Assembly (NCBI GenBank): GCA_032158295.1
Contig: CM063244.1
Span: forward strand, 26,820,930 to 26,884,929
Direction of reading: 5' to 3'
From: Pycnopodia helianthoides
Taxonomy: Eukaryota > Echinodermata > Asteroidea > Forcipulatida > Asteriidae
DNA: 64,000 bases
Below the pieces are notes generated by a model, which was given only the letters and a program-made list of their open reading frames with translations, did no database searches and was not told the origin of the DNA. Made by a program: the position numbers and the translations under genes. This document shows positions 52,811 through 64,000 of the stretch, one piece after another; the first letter of the stretch is position 1, and every line of letters starts with the position of its first letter.

Positions 52811-55800
52811 CAGTCTACTACTGCACAAAACAAAAGGCCATTCTCATCAGGACAGCCCCAGACTGTGGGACAGAACAAGTTTATTATGAGTAGGATCAAC
52901 TGGTCATGTCCAGGGGCTATTGTTTTGACGTTGGGGTTTGTTATAATTGGGAGGTAATTGATGAACTTTAATGTAGTGTCTCAACAACCTGGAGGCCATT
53001 TTGGAAGTGTCACACAAGAGTGATAGACACCACTTGGCAATGTCTGGGGAGAAGGGACTACCAGTGGAACTAGACCTGGATATACTTTCTTGATTCAAAA
53101 CCATTTACACAACATACAATTATCTACTCTCAATCAATTGCCTCTAATATATTTATATTCAATCTGTGGTGAAATAAATGTGGTATAAATATTTCAAATT
53201 GGAATATACCTCCCATTTATCAACAGATATAAACTAAAAGTCCCCAATTAAGTCTCAAATATATATTTTCATTGCAGAGGAAAAACATCATTTGGTGCTA
53301 ATCACTTTAGTCCACCACCCCACGAGGTGAAGGTTTGAGGTAAACATGTCTCAGTTGGTGGTAAGAAATGAATGGATTCTTTATAATACTCAACTATGTG
53401 GAATGATATTGAATTAACAAGCAAGGTTATTACAACAAAGTAAACACAAAGACAGGTATTTTCTTTCGATAATGGTTTATAAACTTAACCAATTCCGTTG
53501 GCTGTTCTGTAACTGGAAATTCTTAAATTTGTAATAATCGATAACAAATAAAAAAAAGAATTATGCTATGGATGATCAATGCATTGTAATTACATTAAGT
53601 TGTTTATAAGCAAAAAGACTGCTTAGCCGAAAATACTGCTTAGCAGATTTCTTAAAGCAATAAACGAGTGGGGCACCAGTCACAAAAACGTTAACTTTAT
53701 GGAAGTTCGACTGGTAACCTGTTCCTGCTGAGCAAGATTTGTCTGAGCTTAGCAAATTGCTTTGCCTTAGTTAAATACAGGCTTTATGAAACTGGGCCCT
53801 AAATGGTACACCAAAATAATCAACAATTTTTCATGCCAGAGACCTAGCATAGGATGCTTATTGTTGGGTTTGCTGAACTGACCTTCAAATCCCTCTACAT
53901 TCCTGTCAACCCATAACCCCAAATTAATACCCATTTTAATATCTTTACAATTTACAATTTATTGTCCTTCTGGGAGGACCAACAAAAGTTACTGTATGCC
54001 CGGGACACTTTTCCACAGTATCAATGCTGAATGGAAATTTATAAGACTTTTGGGACCGCCAAACGCTAAGCCCAATTACAGGCATTCTTCTTTAGATCGG
54101 TACAGCACGTACAAAGAGGTTCCAAACTCCTCAAATGGATGGTTGTGTTTCCCATGGCAAACATTATGCCAATTACAAAGTTGGCATCAAGCTGAAGCCC
54201 ATAAGTAACCGTTAAGTAACTGTGAATGAGACCTTCCACTGTAAATAAACACGCTGGACAATCAAGACCAGAATCCAGCCATAAATCACAGCTCTCTATT
54301 GGTATCCAGCATTTTTTGGAGGCAATTCAATAAGTGAACTACATGTATTCAGTCGCAGGGACCAATGAGCATGTTTAGCGGATTCGCTTGCAAAATGATC
54401 TATTCCTAGTGGTGTGTAGAACTGGAAATACACCTGTGATTCAGGTAGCAAATTTCACAGGACCATTTCTGTGCTAACAGTAAAGAGACGAAGAAAGACG
54501 AGGAGACCTAGGTCAAGATGGAGAGAGGAGTCAGTGGGAAGAGCAGGGACAGCAGCCAGGAAGAGATATCCTATAAACAGAGAGAACTGGGCCTAGTGTG
54601 GAAGGCCTTCGGATGATACAGGCAGACGTGATGATGATAGGAGTAACGTTGTGTTCAACGGAAGGTTCTACAAGTTTGAAGTGTTTAGTTTCACAGTTGA
54701 AATAGCTGAGTTTCTTTTCTTGAGTTAAGGGAACTTTCATCTGAGTTATAAGCAATCCAACATGTATGTTGAAATAAAATTGTTAAGGGGGCACAAAGGC
54801 CAAGCCCTAGATATCAAAATATATGACCTTCACTGAAATCGCTTTCAAATGACACACTTCTCATGGATACTACTGCATGTCTGACCTTGAATTTGTTTCT
54901 ACTTCTACCATGTTTAATGGAACTGTAGTGGATAAAATCAACCACACAAAATTTGTACCCACCATTTCTTGACACTTTTTTGAAGCAAAGAGAAAAGCTA
55001 TCTCGAATCTGAAGTAGGGTTAGACCCATGGTTAGACAAAAATAAGTGGGTCTTCTTCCCAGGAAAATACCAGCAAGCGTGAAGGAAACACAGGGTGGAA
55101 GTGGGGTTAAAATTCCCCAGGAAATTCCAGGGGTTTTCCTTCCTTTGTGAATAACTTCTATTGTGTGAAAAGAGCTTATAGTATATAACTTGGAGCACAA
55201 ATAGTTCTGGCAACCACAGCACACTGACTCTTTGAAGCTAAGAGAATGTCAACGTACCCCAGACAGTATTTACATTTCTCACAGACACTGTATCAACACC
55301 CAAAATAGACTTGTATATATAAAAAAAAAAAAAAATAGGGGGGAAAAGTTTGAACTCTGCCTGTCATAAAAACCATTCAGAGAGAAATGTTTAATTTTGA
55401 AACTTGATCCAGTCTAAGAGGGTCATGATTGAGCCGGTACCTCTTTAGTGTGACCTCCCGGAGGGGTACCTTATGGGGGGTTTGTTTTACTGACAGAAAT
55501 CCCATGAGGGTCCATCCAAATATTCCCATCACCTACTGTGGGAAGGGGGGGAGGGGTGGCGGTGATATGCCCATTTGAGTGTGACATTTAACACACCATG
55601 CATAATAGTCAAACCATTTCAGCACACCATTACAAGAGTCTACCTCTAATTAAAATGGTGGATAGGGTAGTTTCATATCACATGTCTCAACTCAGACACC
55701 CAAAGACACTCATGAGCACTCATGACTCAGTTAAGTACTAATAAGTCGGATATGTAGCAACGCCCAAAATATGGCGATGAGCTTCTCACCATAATACTCA

Positions 55801-56534
55801 GTTCTATGGCGCTTTATGTACAGACGTCTCAGAATTCAATACCGTTACGTATCATTCATGTCTTGAACCCCTATTGGGGGTGATTTATCACCTAACTCCC
55901 CATTATGATTATATTTGATATACCTCCATTGATCCCGGTTTAAAGCTGGAACCTCAAAAAGGCAACCGTCGGGATTTACCAGGGATCTATTATCACCCAT
56001 TGGCTCAAAACACAAAGTTCTAAGCCATGAGCAGGGGACCAACCCACCACAACATAACATTTACCTATCACCTTGTCACTGGACTCCGGGGAACTAGAGT
56101 CACTGCTGTTAACTGGCTCTTAATGTTGTATTAAATGAGCCTAGTTTGTACAGCCATCTCAGTGTAAGAAATTATAGCAACTACGGTTAGTTTTTACAAC
56201 TCTTCAAGATGAAACAAATAGTACTTGCTCACTAAAAACTTGAAATATCGTTTCCCACCCTTGTTTCTCCTGATGATGAGGAGAGCATACGGTTTGAAAT
56301 AACAACTGATCCGCCAGTTCTTCTCAGAACCACACATGCTAAATTTCCATATACATACATGTTGTCACCACAAACCTACATCTCACTTCCCCACTATACT
56401 CCCAGCATTCTTCACTGCTCATCTCCCAGATTTGTCTACTGCAAGGCCTGCACAAAACCAACGTTTCAGATTCTAAAGATAGTCAAATTCTTCACCCCTT
56501 TCCTGGAAGTAATCTCTGTAATTATGTGAAAATG

Positions 56535-56855
56535 TTGACGAGTATGGATAGATCAAAATTTATCAAGTAATAAACCACAGGGAGAACTGACTGGGTAAGT
56601 TTGAAACAATTTGAACAAAGCAAATTTGACTAGAGTGGGATTTGAACTTCAACTCCTCCGGATTACATGTCCGGGCTCCACCAACTGAGCTTTCTATCCC
56701 TTATATTGGCAGTCCTCCCTATTTTGTCAACCCTTTGTTCAGAAACCAGTCAGAATCCATACAACCAGCTAACGCTAACTGCTGTGTAGCCAGGGATCAC
56801 ACCGAAGTTTATGATACAACCTGGGAAGCGGCAGCAGACGGATCAGCTTAAGGGA
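56535..56855 (-). mobile_element. SINE with TAGCTCAGTTGG head, copy 3
   Basis: The minus strand has AGAAAGCTCAGTTGGTGGAG and AAGTTCAAATCCC. The rest parallels 22860-23110 over its full length (CAGTCAGAATCCATACAACC, GTTTATGATACAACCTGGGA). Confidence 0.72.
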
Positions 56856-57404
56856 TGCAACTTTTGTTTTCAAATATCAAGTAATAAACCACAAGCAAAA
56901 CTGACAGGGTACATTTTAAATAACCACAATTTTAAAATGCTTACGATCATAATTTAATAACCATGTTTTTGCAGCAATGCCTTGCGATGAAGATCTTGAG
57001 TAATGGTGGCTATACTGTGCAAGTCTCTTGCGTATCGAAAATGAAAAAATGACTCGAATGAAGACTTATTTTTTCTATGAACTCAAAATCTTCTTCAACT
57101 TCTATTTATTACAAATTTTCGTTAGACCAACTTGGCCCCGGAAGTTGGAACACGCATGAGACTGGCACTGTCTACAGAGAGGGGTTCGTACTCCACTCTT
57201 TAATTTAGATGGATATCCCTTTTAACCAAAGCTGGTAAAAAAGGTGATCCATAAAAAAAAATCTGATTTTTATTAGAACCAGGTTGAGTCTCACTGATTC
57301 ATCTCCGGCTGGGGGTGTCGATGTGAAAAACAAAAACCCAAGACAAGAAGTCTTTAGAAGAGAGAGAGAGATAGTTGCCTTCTTCTTGAAACATCCCACG
57401 GGGC

Positions 57405-57560
57405 CGATTGCACAAAGAGTTAGATTGATCTCAACAGTGTATCAATCTTAATTGCTAAGCAACGTGTATTGTTACAAAACAAATCACTATGGTGATATAC
57501 TGACAACTTGTCTAGAGATGAATCTTTAGTGCTTTGTGAGTGAAATGGAGCCCTTCACTC
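57405..57560 (+). repeat. Dispersed repeat, also in reverse at 17215-17345
   Basis: GTATCAATCTTAATTG, CAAATCACTATGGTGATAT and a GTGAGTGAAATGGAGCCC end are found in reverse complement at 17215-17345 (CTCAATTTCACC, ATCACCATGGTGATTTG, CAATTAAGATTGATAC). Confidence 0.6.
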
Positions 57561-58659
57561 CCAGTGGGTTGTACATTTGAGATGATTTCACAAAAAGCCA
57601 CGAGTGGAATTTGCAGGTTTAGACACACCGGTACCTAATGTCTCTCTTCTCTCGATGGTGAGTCTTACATCTTACAAGAATGTCTGGAGGCAAGGGGTGA
57701 TTCTGTGAGAGCATCCTCAAGTCAGACAAAACCACAGGATTGGTCTAGATTCTTTTCTTTTTTTCCTGCAGAAATCTTACAGTATTGACTGTACATTCAG
57801 CAGTTAGCTTATTACACTATACACACTGGACCGTTTTCACCAGAGCCCAACATGGCCTTTCTGGATTCCAGCTTCGGCCGACTTTGTTCAGCATAACTTC
57901 CCTCCGATTGCACCACTTTTCCACTCCATAAAACCCCAAGTTCAGGGGAACAAACGGACAAGTCAAACACCCAACCCCAGCGTTCCTAAATCACCAGTTG
58001 ACTCCCAAGTAGTCCCTGGAGGTACCAGCCTGGGATGTGAATGAACTCAAACAAGTAGGTTATCAGGACCTCCAGGGCAAAGTGGGGGGAAAAAAAACAT
58101 TTTATTGTCAGACTATACCCTGACCAAAAAAAAAATTGTAAAATTTCATCATGGGTAAAGTTAAAGTAACTGGAACAAAAAGATCCCTTTGAGTTTGACT
58201 AAATTCCTTTGGATGATCTGATTGTCTAGAGGAGACATAAATATTGGCACCCGGGCCCTACAGATACAGGGACCGATTAAACTGCCTTGGCACCCTTTGT
58301 ATTGATAACCCTTTAGATCTATTCCATTTCTTCAAGGTTCAATTAGTCCATTTTTAAAACCTTGCATCAAGGATGACTGGTCCTAAAAAGAAGGCAGCAG
58401 ACATTTAGGTATCGCCAAGGCTGAGCTTTATAAAAAATAGAAACACCTCAAAGGTGATTTGGATGACGCAATCATCTGTTGGTGCCTCAGAAAGAAGTGA
58501 GGGGCATAGGGGATAACTTCAGGTCTCTTGGTTTTTTTTTATTTGGACTTGACCTTCGTAGAATATAATGAATTGGTTATGTTTTGTTTCAGTAGTTTTG
58601 ACCAAGTATATTATGTGATGATGCTGAAGAGACTAATATCATGATGTAGCTGTTCAGCA

Positions 58660-58990
58660 GAGAATAGTGGTTAGGCAAACTAGCTAAGCAAAATACTAAT
58701 CAAGCTAGCTAAGCAAACTAGCTGAGCAAACTAAACTAGTTGAGCAAACTCAACTAAGCAAACTAGCTAAGTACAATAGGTAATATCAAACTTAGCTAAT
58801 CAAACTAGCTAAACAAACTAGGTAGGCAAACTAACTAAGCGCACTAACTAAGCAAACTATGGAAGCAAGCTAGTTAAGCATGCTAGCTTAAAGCAAACTA
58901 ACTATAAACTACCTAAGCAAACTTGCTTTTATGCAAAACTAGCTAAGCAAATTGAGCAAACTAGCTATTATGCAAACTAGGTAAGCGAAA
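58660..58990. repeat. Degenerate 12-13 bp tandem repeat
   Basis: AAGCAAACTAGCT recurs more than twenty times with substitutions (AGCTGAGCAAACT, AACTAAGCGCACT). Nothing suggests coding. Confidence 0.85.
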
Positions 58991-60471
58991 TGTTAGCATT
59001 CATGCCCATTTGGGATGGCAACCCATTTCTAGTAAGCAAGAATTTTTAAGCTCTTACAGATTTATAACTTTGGACTATAAAGGAAGATAAGTGTCAGTTA
59101 GGTTGTACCAAGGATTTGAAGTATGTCCACAATAACGATGATCCTGGATTAGCTCACAATGGATTGCTTCTTTAATCCGTTTAATCCTCTCGTCCCATAT
59201 CACAGAACTCAGTGAACTTGTGAAGACGAAATAGGTCATTCTATTTCCAGGGTGACGGTAACACGTTTCGGTCAGTTACTTACCCTTGGGCTCCCCTCGC
59301 CACCCCCCCCCTTGTGTGCCCAGCCGGCTGATATTGACCTTTTTCCAGGACATTAATTTCTATTTTTTATGAAGACATGATTCCCTGCAGTGCCTCTACT
59401 ATGTGATCAGAGTGGGTTAGAAATTAAAGGAATTATTTCATTGTCGGGGAGTTAGCTCAAAGAGAATGACTGAGTGAGGCGAGATTTATGGTGCGCAAAA
59501 CCAAAGATTCCGGGCATTCAGTTCATGGTGTTTCCCCTTATTTCCAGGGGAGTCTTATTTCCTACATTCCACAAATTATAGATTTCATCTTGTCTCTCTG
59601 TATGTAAGCTCTGTACCTTGGTTGTGTCTACTAATGAATTCACATTGAGACATCAATACTGCTAGATCCAGACGTGCAACTTTGCTTTTGAAAAATAGAG
59701 TAAAAAACAAAAAGAACATTTTTGTTCAGTTTTCTATGGCCCTACAAGGAAAAAAGCTGAAACGTTGCAAGCTTGCAGATCTAATCATAATCTTTGAATG
59801 TACTGCACCCTCCAAAAACTGATCCAACTGCTATCGTAAACGTCTAAGAATCAAGAGAAGGTACAAATATTGGTGAAATCTGTCTAATTGCCGATGCTCC
59901 CAAACCTGTTTGCTTTCTTTATTCATTATGGTTGATATTGGCAGACTCAGAAGAAGAGAACCCCTCCACCTGCTTGCTTTCTTGTCCCTTCAATCATAGA
60001 GCAAGGACTTCATGCTTCAACCATCACTAACACCTCCCCATCACCCATATCCATTTTCCTGTATGTCTCAAACTTTGTACAGGCCGAACAATGTAAAGTC
60101 ACCACAGACGACTACACACACATGCAATATGATTCAATGATTATTATCTATAGTGTCAGTGAAGTTTAGGGTACCCCCGGGGGTTCAAAGGTTAACATCT
60201 TCAATAAACTGACATAATTTGAGGCTCATACCAGAGTTTTTGATCCATATACCACGGGGTGAAATTATGACTCACTCAAAATCAAACATGGACCACTGCA
60301 ACATAAACATATGACTTGTTACAAAAACACACCACTTGTTAAATCCTCACCAGCAATTATCAGAGATTTGCTCATGAGTGGATATATGAGAATGGGTTAG
60401 ATAGCCCTGGAATTCCAGGGTCTCTTCAGGCCTCCAGCCTCCTAGGCCCAGACCTGTTCAAGGCAATTGTG

Positions 60472-60740
60472 CTAGTCTTGGTGCAAGACATTCTCAGCGC
60501 ATTGTTGCTGCTCGATTGGTTACTGTACACTGTATAGCCATTCAGGTCCTTCAAGATTCACCAATAGAGGGCGTTCTGTAGACATGCAGCTCTCTCTGAT
60601 CGATGAACCTTACCACTGCCGTGCCGTAGACCCGTAAAGCGCCTGCTACTGGTGAATCGCTGTACAGAGTACAGTTCATACAGTTTACAGTAACCAATTG
60701 GGCAGCAAAATGCGCTAAGGACGTCTTGCACCAAGACTAG
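60472..60740. mobile_element. MITE with about 65-bp terminal inverted repeats
   Basis: CTAGTCTTGGTGCAAGAC at the left is mirrored by GTCTTGCACCAAGACTAG at the right. Pairing continues with gaps through CAGCGCATT, GATTGGTTACTGTA and their complements. An inner pair (GATTCACCAATAG / CTACTGGTGAATC) extends it further. About 270 bp, no coding capacity. Confidence 0.8.
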
Positions 60741-62204
60741 GCTATGTTTTTTATAGAACTTATGCTTGTGTTAAAACTGACGCAAGTGCAAGTGAGGACG
60801 TGCGTTTCGCATGCAAAAGTATGCACATACTGACGTACGCATTCAATTTATAGATTTCATTACAACACTGGCATTCAAATCGCCATACGACAGCCACACA
60901 AAATTTCAAACTTTCAGATAGATTTGTCCAAACATGGATGTGCCCACATAGCTGTAGTCAGTATACATGTATACAGCTCTAGTCTATGGTGTGTAGTGAG
61001 CTTCCCAAGAGACCCGGCGTCTTTTTTCTTTTTTCTCTCTCTCTAAAAACGATACGAGAATACTGATCAAAACTTTGAGTGGTTTCACTACCAACTCTTG
61101 TCAGAACTATCGGTTCTTTTCAAAACCAGGACAACTAATAGCCAGAGTTGTTTCACGGTGTTACCACAAACGATACACTAGAACACCCGGATTTATTTCC
61201 TTTTCAAGCCACATAATACCAACATTTCTTCCAAAGATGTTACCAATCTACTGCGAGGTACATGAAAGAGGGTTTGGAACGTTAATTTATCGACCACGTA
61301 AATCAATATCGATTCCCCCCAATCCTCATCTTCTACACAGCTGAAATTTAATCATCTGCGTAAAAGATGTGTCTTTCGACAGACCAGAGCCAGCTGTGTG
61401 TAGCTCCACGGAATGAAAGAGAAAGAGCAGAGTGAGTGTGTGCCACGCCTGGTCTACTGCTGCTGCAATACTAGAATGCAGATGCATCCAGCCATAGCCG
61501 GATGAAATATGGTTAACATCTGGTGAAGTGTGATGGGGGTAAAGAGAAGAGGAAACATGGCTGTGTGAGAGAGAGAGAGAGAGAGTCTACACAAGATCTG
61601 TATCCAGCTGGAGGGTATTTACGTCTGATATCGCAAGAGAAATTGAGCAGCGTACAACTACCAGAAAACAAAACAAAACAAAAACACAACGGCAAAACCA
61701 TTGTATGATAGGGGACGGAAAAAGGAAAGTTTAAGTAGGAAGCCTAGGTCTTCAAGGGCTGTATTTAGCTGGGGGGAAAAGAAAACGAGCAAAGAAACTT
61801 GCATATAAACATACAAGAAAACAAAACAAAAAACCAAACTACAACAAAACCATTCTAACCAATTTATGATCCAGGCCAGCAAAGGGAAGTATAGGAACCC
61901 TAAGTCTCAAAGGTTTCATTGTGGCTGAAGGATTTTGCATCCAAGTATTACCGTTAGCTAAGAACTCTGAATGAAATACAAAATTTAAAATATGTATCCA
62001 CCCTTAATTTAAAAACATAAATGCGTGAAAACTTCAATTGAATGGTCACAACTATGTTTTTTTGATATTCAAAGTTAGTTTTGTGATGTTTGTCCTAAAA
62101 TTTCCAACCAGCAAAGGTCTACCACCCCGGAAAGCACAGAGCAAGAACAAAAGCAACACTGGCTTGAAATTCTGTTTCCATCAGTGTAACTTGGTTCCTC
62201 ACAG

Positions 62205-62395
62205 AAGGGTATTCCTCAGCAGGCCCGATGCTTCACGGAGACAACAGAGGCATTTGCCTCTATGCCCCTTGGCCATTGCCTTGGTGCCCTTTGAATTGTT
62301 CTCCAGTGGAAATTTAGATTTCCATCATAAAGGTGCCCTCCACTAAGGGAAAAACTGCCTTGCCCTTACAAGAGTAAGGTATCAAGCCTGGAAAA
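62205..62395 (+). repeat. Dispersed repeat shared with 29655-29845
   Basis: Same phrase order as the copy at 29655. A shorter stretch near 58270-58320 (CTGCCTTGGCACCCTTTG) may belong too. Confidence 0.45.
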
Positions 62396-63387
62396 ATGCG
62401 CAGATGCAACTTGTTTCATCGTACCACAATGCTTCAGACATGTAACAATGTCGTACCCCTATGAACATAACAGGCATGTAACAGCGGCTTGTCAAAGAAA
62501 CAAGAGAGAAAATTTCCAGGCACAGACTTTTAGCGCAAAGTCTTTCAATTTTCAATGGCACAGCGGAGAAACCAAAAACGAGGAAAGCATCCTATCAGCT
62601 AAAAATGTTAACTTGCCTGACATAATGAAACCGCCCTGGATCACCGCTAATCAATACAGCTGAAGAAAAACCACAAATAAGTACCCCCAGTCCTAGTCAT
62701 TCAAACGGCTGAAGTTCAAAGCTCATATCAAACCCAGCTGTAAAATTACTCAGGGACAAATTCCAAGGGACAATTTTTTTTTTTTCTTTTTCTTCCCTGG
62801 TCTGGATCTTCGGAGTAGGTCATTCGGCAGTCAAACGGAAGTAATTACATTTCAATTGCGATTCCTCATAGGATTCTACTTCCTAAATGGGAGCAGGAAA
62901 TATTTAGAATGATTGCATGCCATTTAACAACATTGGCACAATCTTGCTGGGGTTCTTGTCCTTCATTATAATTCCTTTTTTTTCTTTTTTTCTTTTTTGT
63001 CCCCCTTTTTTTTCTTCCTGCAAATACTTTTTGGAGACTTTTTGTTGCATAAACGCATGTTTTTTCTTCATATGAACAAAACCGGTAGAGTTGACTGAAG
63101 ACTGTATTGATGCTCAAAACGATGTTTATGTTCAGTTTCATTTTGCAAAAAGAATATGACGTGGCCAAATTGACACCCCGAGTCATAATCAGGCAGTTCA
63201 CAGAACTAACAAAATGGCATTGACAGTGATGCCAACCGAGACATGATTTTGATGTGACAATGATGTCATAAACATGTTGATAGATAATTACCTAAATAAG
63301 GCGTTATTTGAAAGCTCTTCTTCTCTTGAAGAGCAAACGAACCCAGGTTTGCGGTTTTGGCAGGAAGTGCCTGGTTTTAGCATAGAA

Positions 63388-63440
63388 CTAGTCTTGACCC
63401 AAGACGTCAGTGATCGATAGCAGATAAGGGCCAAGACTAG
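63388..63440. mobile_element. Tiny derivative of the CTAGTCTTGG element
   Basis: CTAGTCTTGACCCAAGACGTC and GGGCCAAGACTAG bracket about 20 bp. It could be an internally deleted relative of 60472-60740. Confidence 0.4.
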
Positions 63441-64000
63441 CATGGATCGGGCACAGACACTCGAAAACACAATGTTGTTTTTAAATCTGCATGTTTTCCA
63501 GGCTTGTAAATGTCATTCAGTTTAGCAAGCAATTTCAAATCGGCACTCTGCAATCGTTAAAATCACACAAGCCAGGGGGGGGGGGGGAAAAAATCAAATG
63601 CTCCACAACAAACTGTATGGAGCCGATAAAGCTATAAAGATTTTTGTCAGTAAACATTTAGGCTTACAAAGAATCACTTCCCTTGAAATTAAGCATAACT
63701 GCAAAGTCCCACATTCCTTTAAAAGTAATAAACCCTTCAAAAGATATATTGCAAGGTTTACAACTATTTTTCTTTCCAAGTATTTGTAACTGGCAGTTCC
63801 TACTTCTATACGTACAGGGAAAAAAATGTCCTCCTGGTGACAGATGAAACTCTTTTTGTTGCTTCAAGATTTTGGGCCTGCATTTTAAGACTATCCCCAC
63901 ACTTGGTAGTCACTTACTTTTGGTCTTAAAGTCAAGGTCATACTTTGGTAATAACCCAAAAGAAATTGTGCAATGTTTTATCCAAAGGCCTTCTCTTGTT

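Larger units (their letters stand above)
52389..64000 (-). other. Upstream intron, at least 11.6 kb, open to the right
   Basis: The exon before exon 1 should encode a segment like NFCxWQ...HHDTAVLLTR ending in AG to complete Arg with exon 1. No such segment was found on the minus strand. The region holds a TTAA MITE (52430), a SINE (56535), a dispersed repeat (57405), the AAGCAAACTAGCT array (58660), the long-TIR element (60472), a (GA)n run (61568-61585) and poorly defined AT-rich sequence. Confidence 0.65.

Noticed and set aside
54814..55224. 136-residue minus-strand frame as a possible upstream exon.
   Set aside because: No resemblance to ADAMTS prodomain or catalytic sequence, and no fitting splice sites.
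1..64000. Autonomous retrotransposon or DNA transposon genes.
   Set aside because: No reverse transcriptase, integrase or transposase motif was seen in the open frames; only short non-autonomous elements are present.

Overview
This window is animal genomic DNA. It carries most of the middle of one large minus-strand gene, cut at both ends. Thirty-one exons were placed by hand from reading frame, splice sites and protein similarity. They run from 52388 down to 449 and add up to about 5.0 kb of coding sequence. The protein is a secreted zinc metalloprotease of the GON-1 / ADAMTS9 / ADAMTS20 type. AT-rich introns, many tRNA-derived SINEs and TTAA-flanked MITEs, and domain collinearity with vertebrate ADAMTS9/20 suggest a deuterostome invertebrate. 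An echinoderm, perhaps a sea star, is the best guess; this is inference.

Layout in transcript order (high to low coordinates). 64000-52389: intron with no recognisable exon; the signal peptide, prodomain and first half of the catalytic domain must lie to the right of the window. 52388-40338: end of the catalytic domain (zinc site HELGHVFNLPHD, Met-turn VMAPT) and start of the disintegrin-like domain. 34209-32655: rest of the disintegrin-like domain and TSP1-1. 31001-20489: Cys-rich and spacer domains. 20615-15095: TSP1-2 to TSP1-4. 13679-3377: thirteen successive exons that each encode one TSP1 unit, twelve of exactly 165 bp and one of 161 bp. Judged against vertebrate ADAMTS9/20, all correspond to the single TSP1-5, so this is an exon-by-exon expansion. 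2538-449: counterparts of vertebrate TSP1-6, -7 and -8. The remaining TSP1 units and the GON domain lie left of the window.

The most notable features are: the 13-exon TSP1 expansion with a recent two-exon duplication; a 147-bp minisatellite at 3590-4893 made of half a TSP1 exon, its splice donor and the start of the intron, whose consensus unit is in frame and open; frame anomalies in exons 27, 29, 30 and 31, including an exon with two compensating frameshifts; a 94-bp tRNA-like tandem array with a perfect three-unit higher-order repeat; and a TTAA MITE whose empty site survives in a neighbouring duplicate.

No second protein-coding gene, intact tRNA gene, rRNA or autonomous transposon gene was recognised. 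Most other open frames are shadows of exons or repeats.
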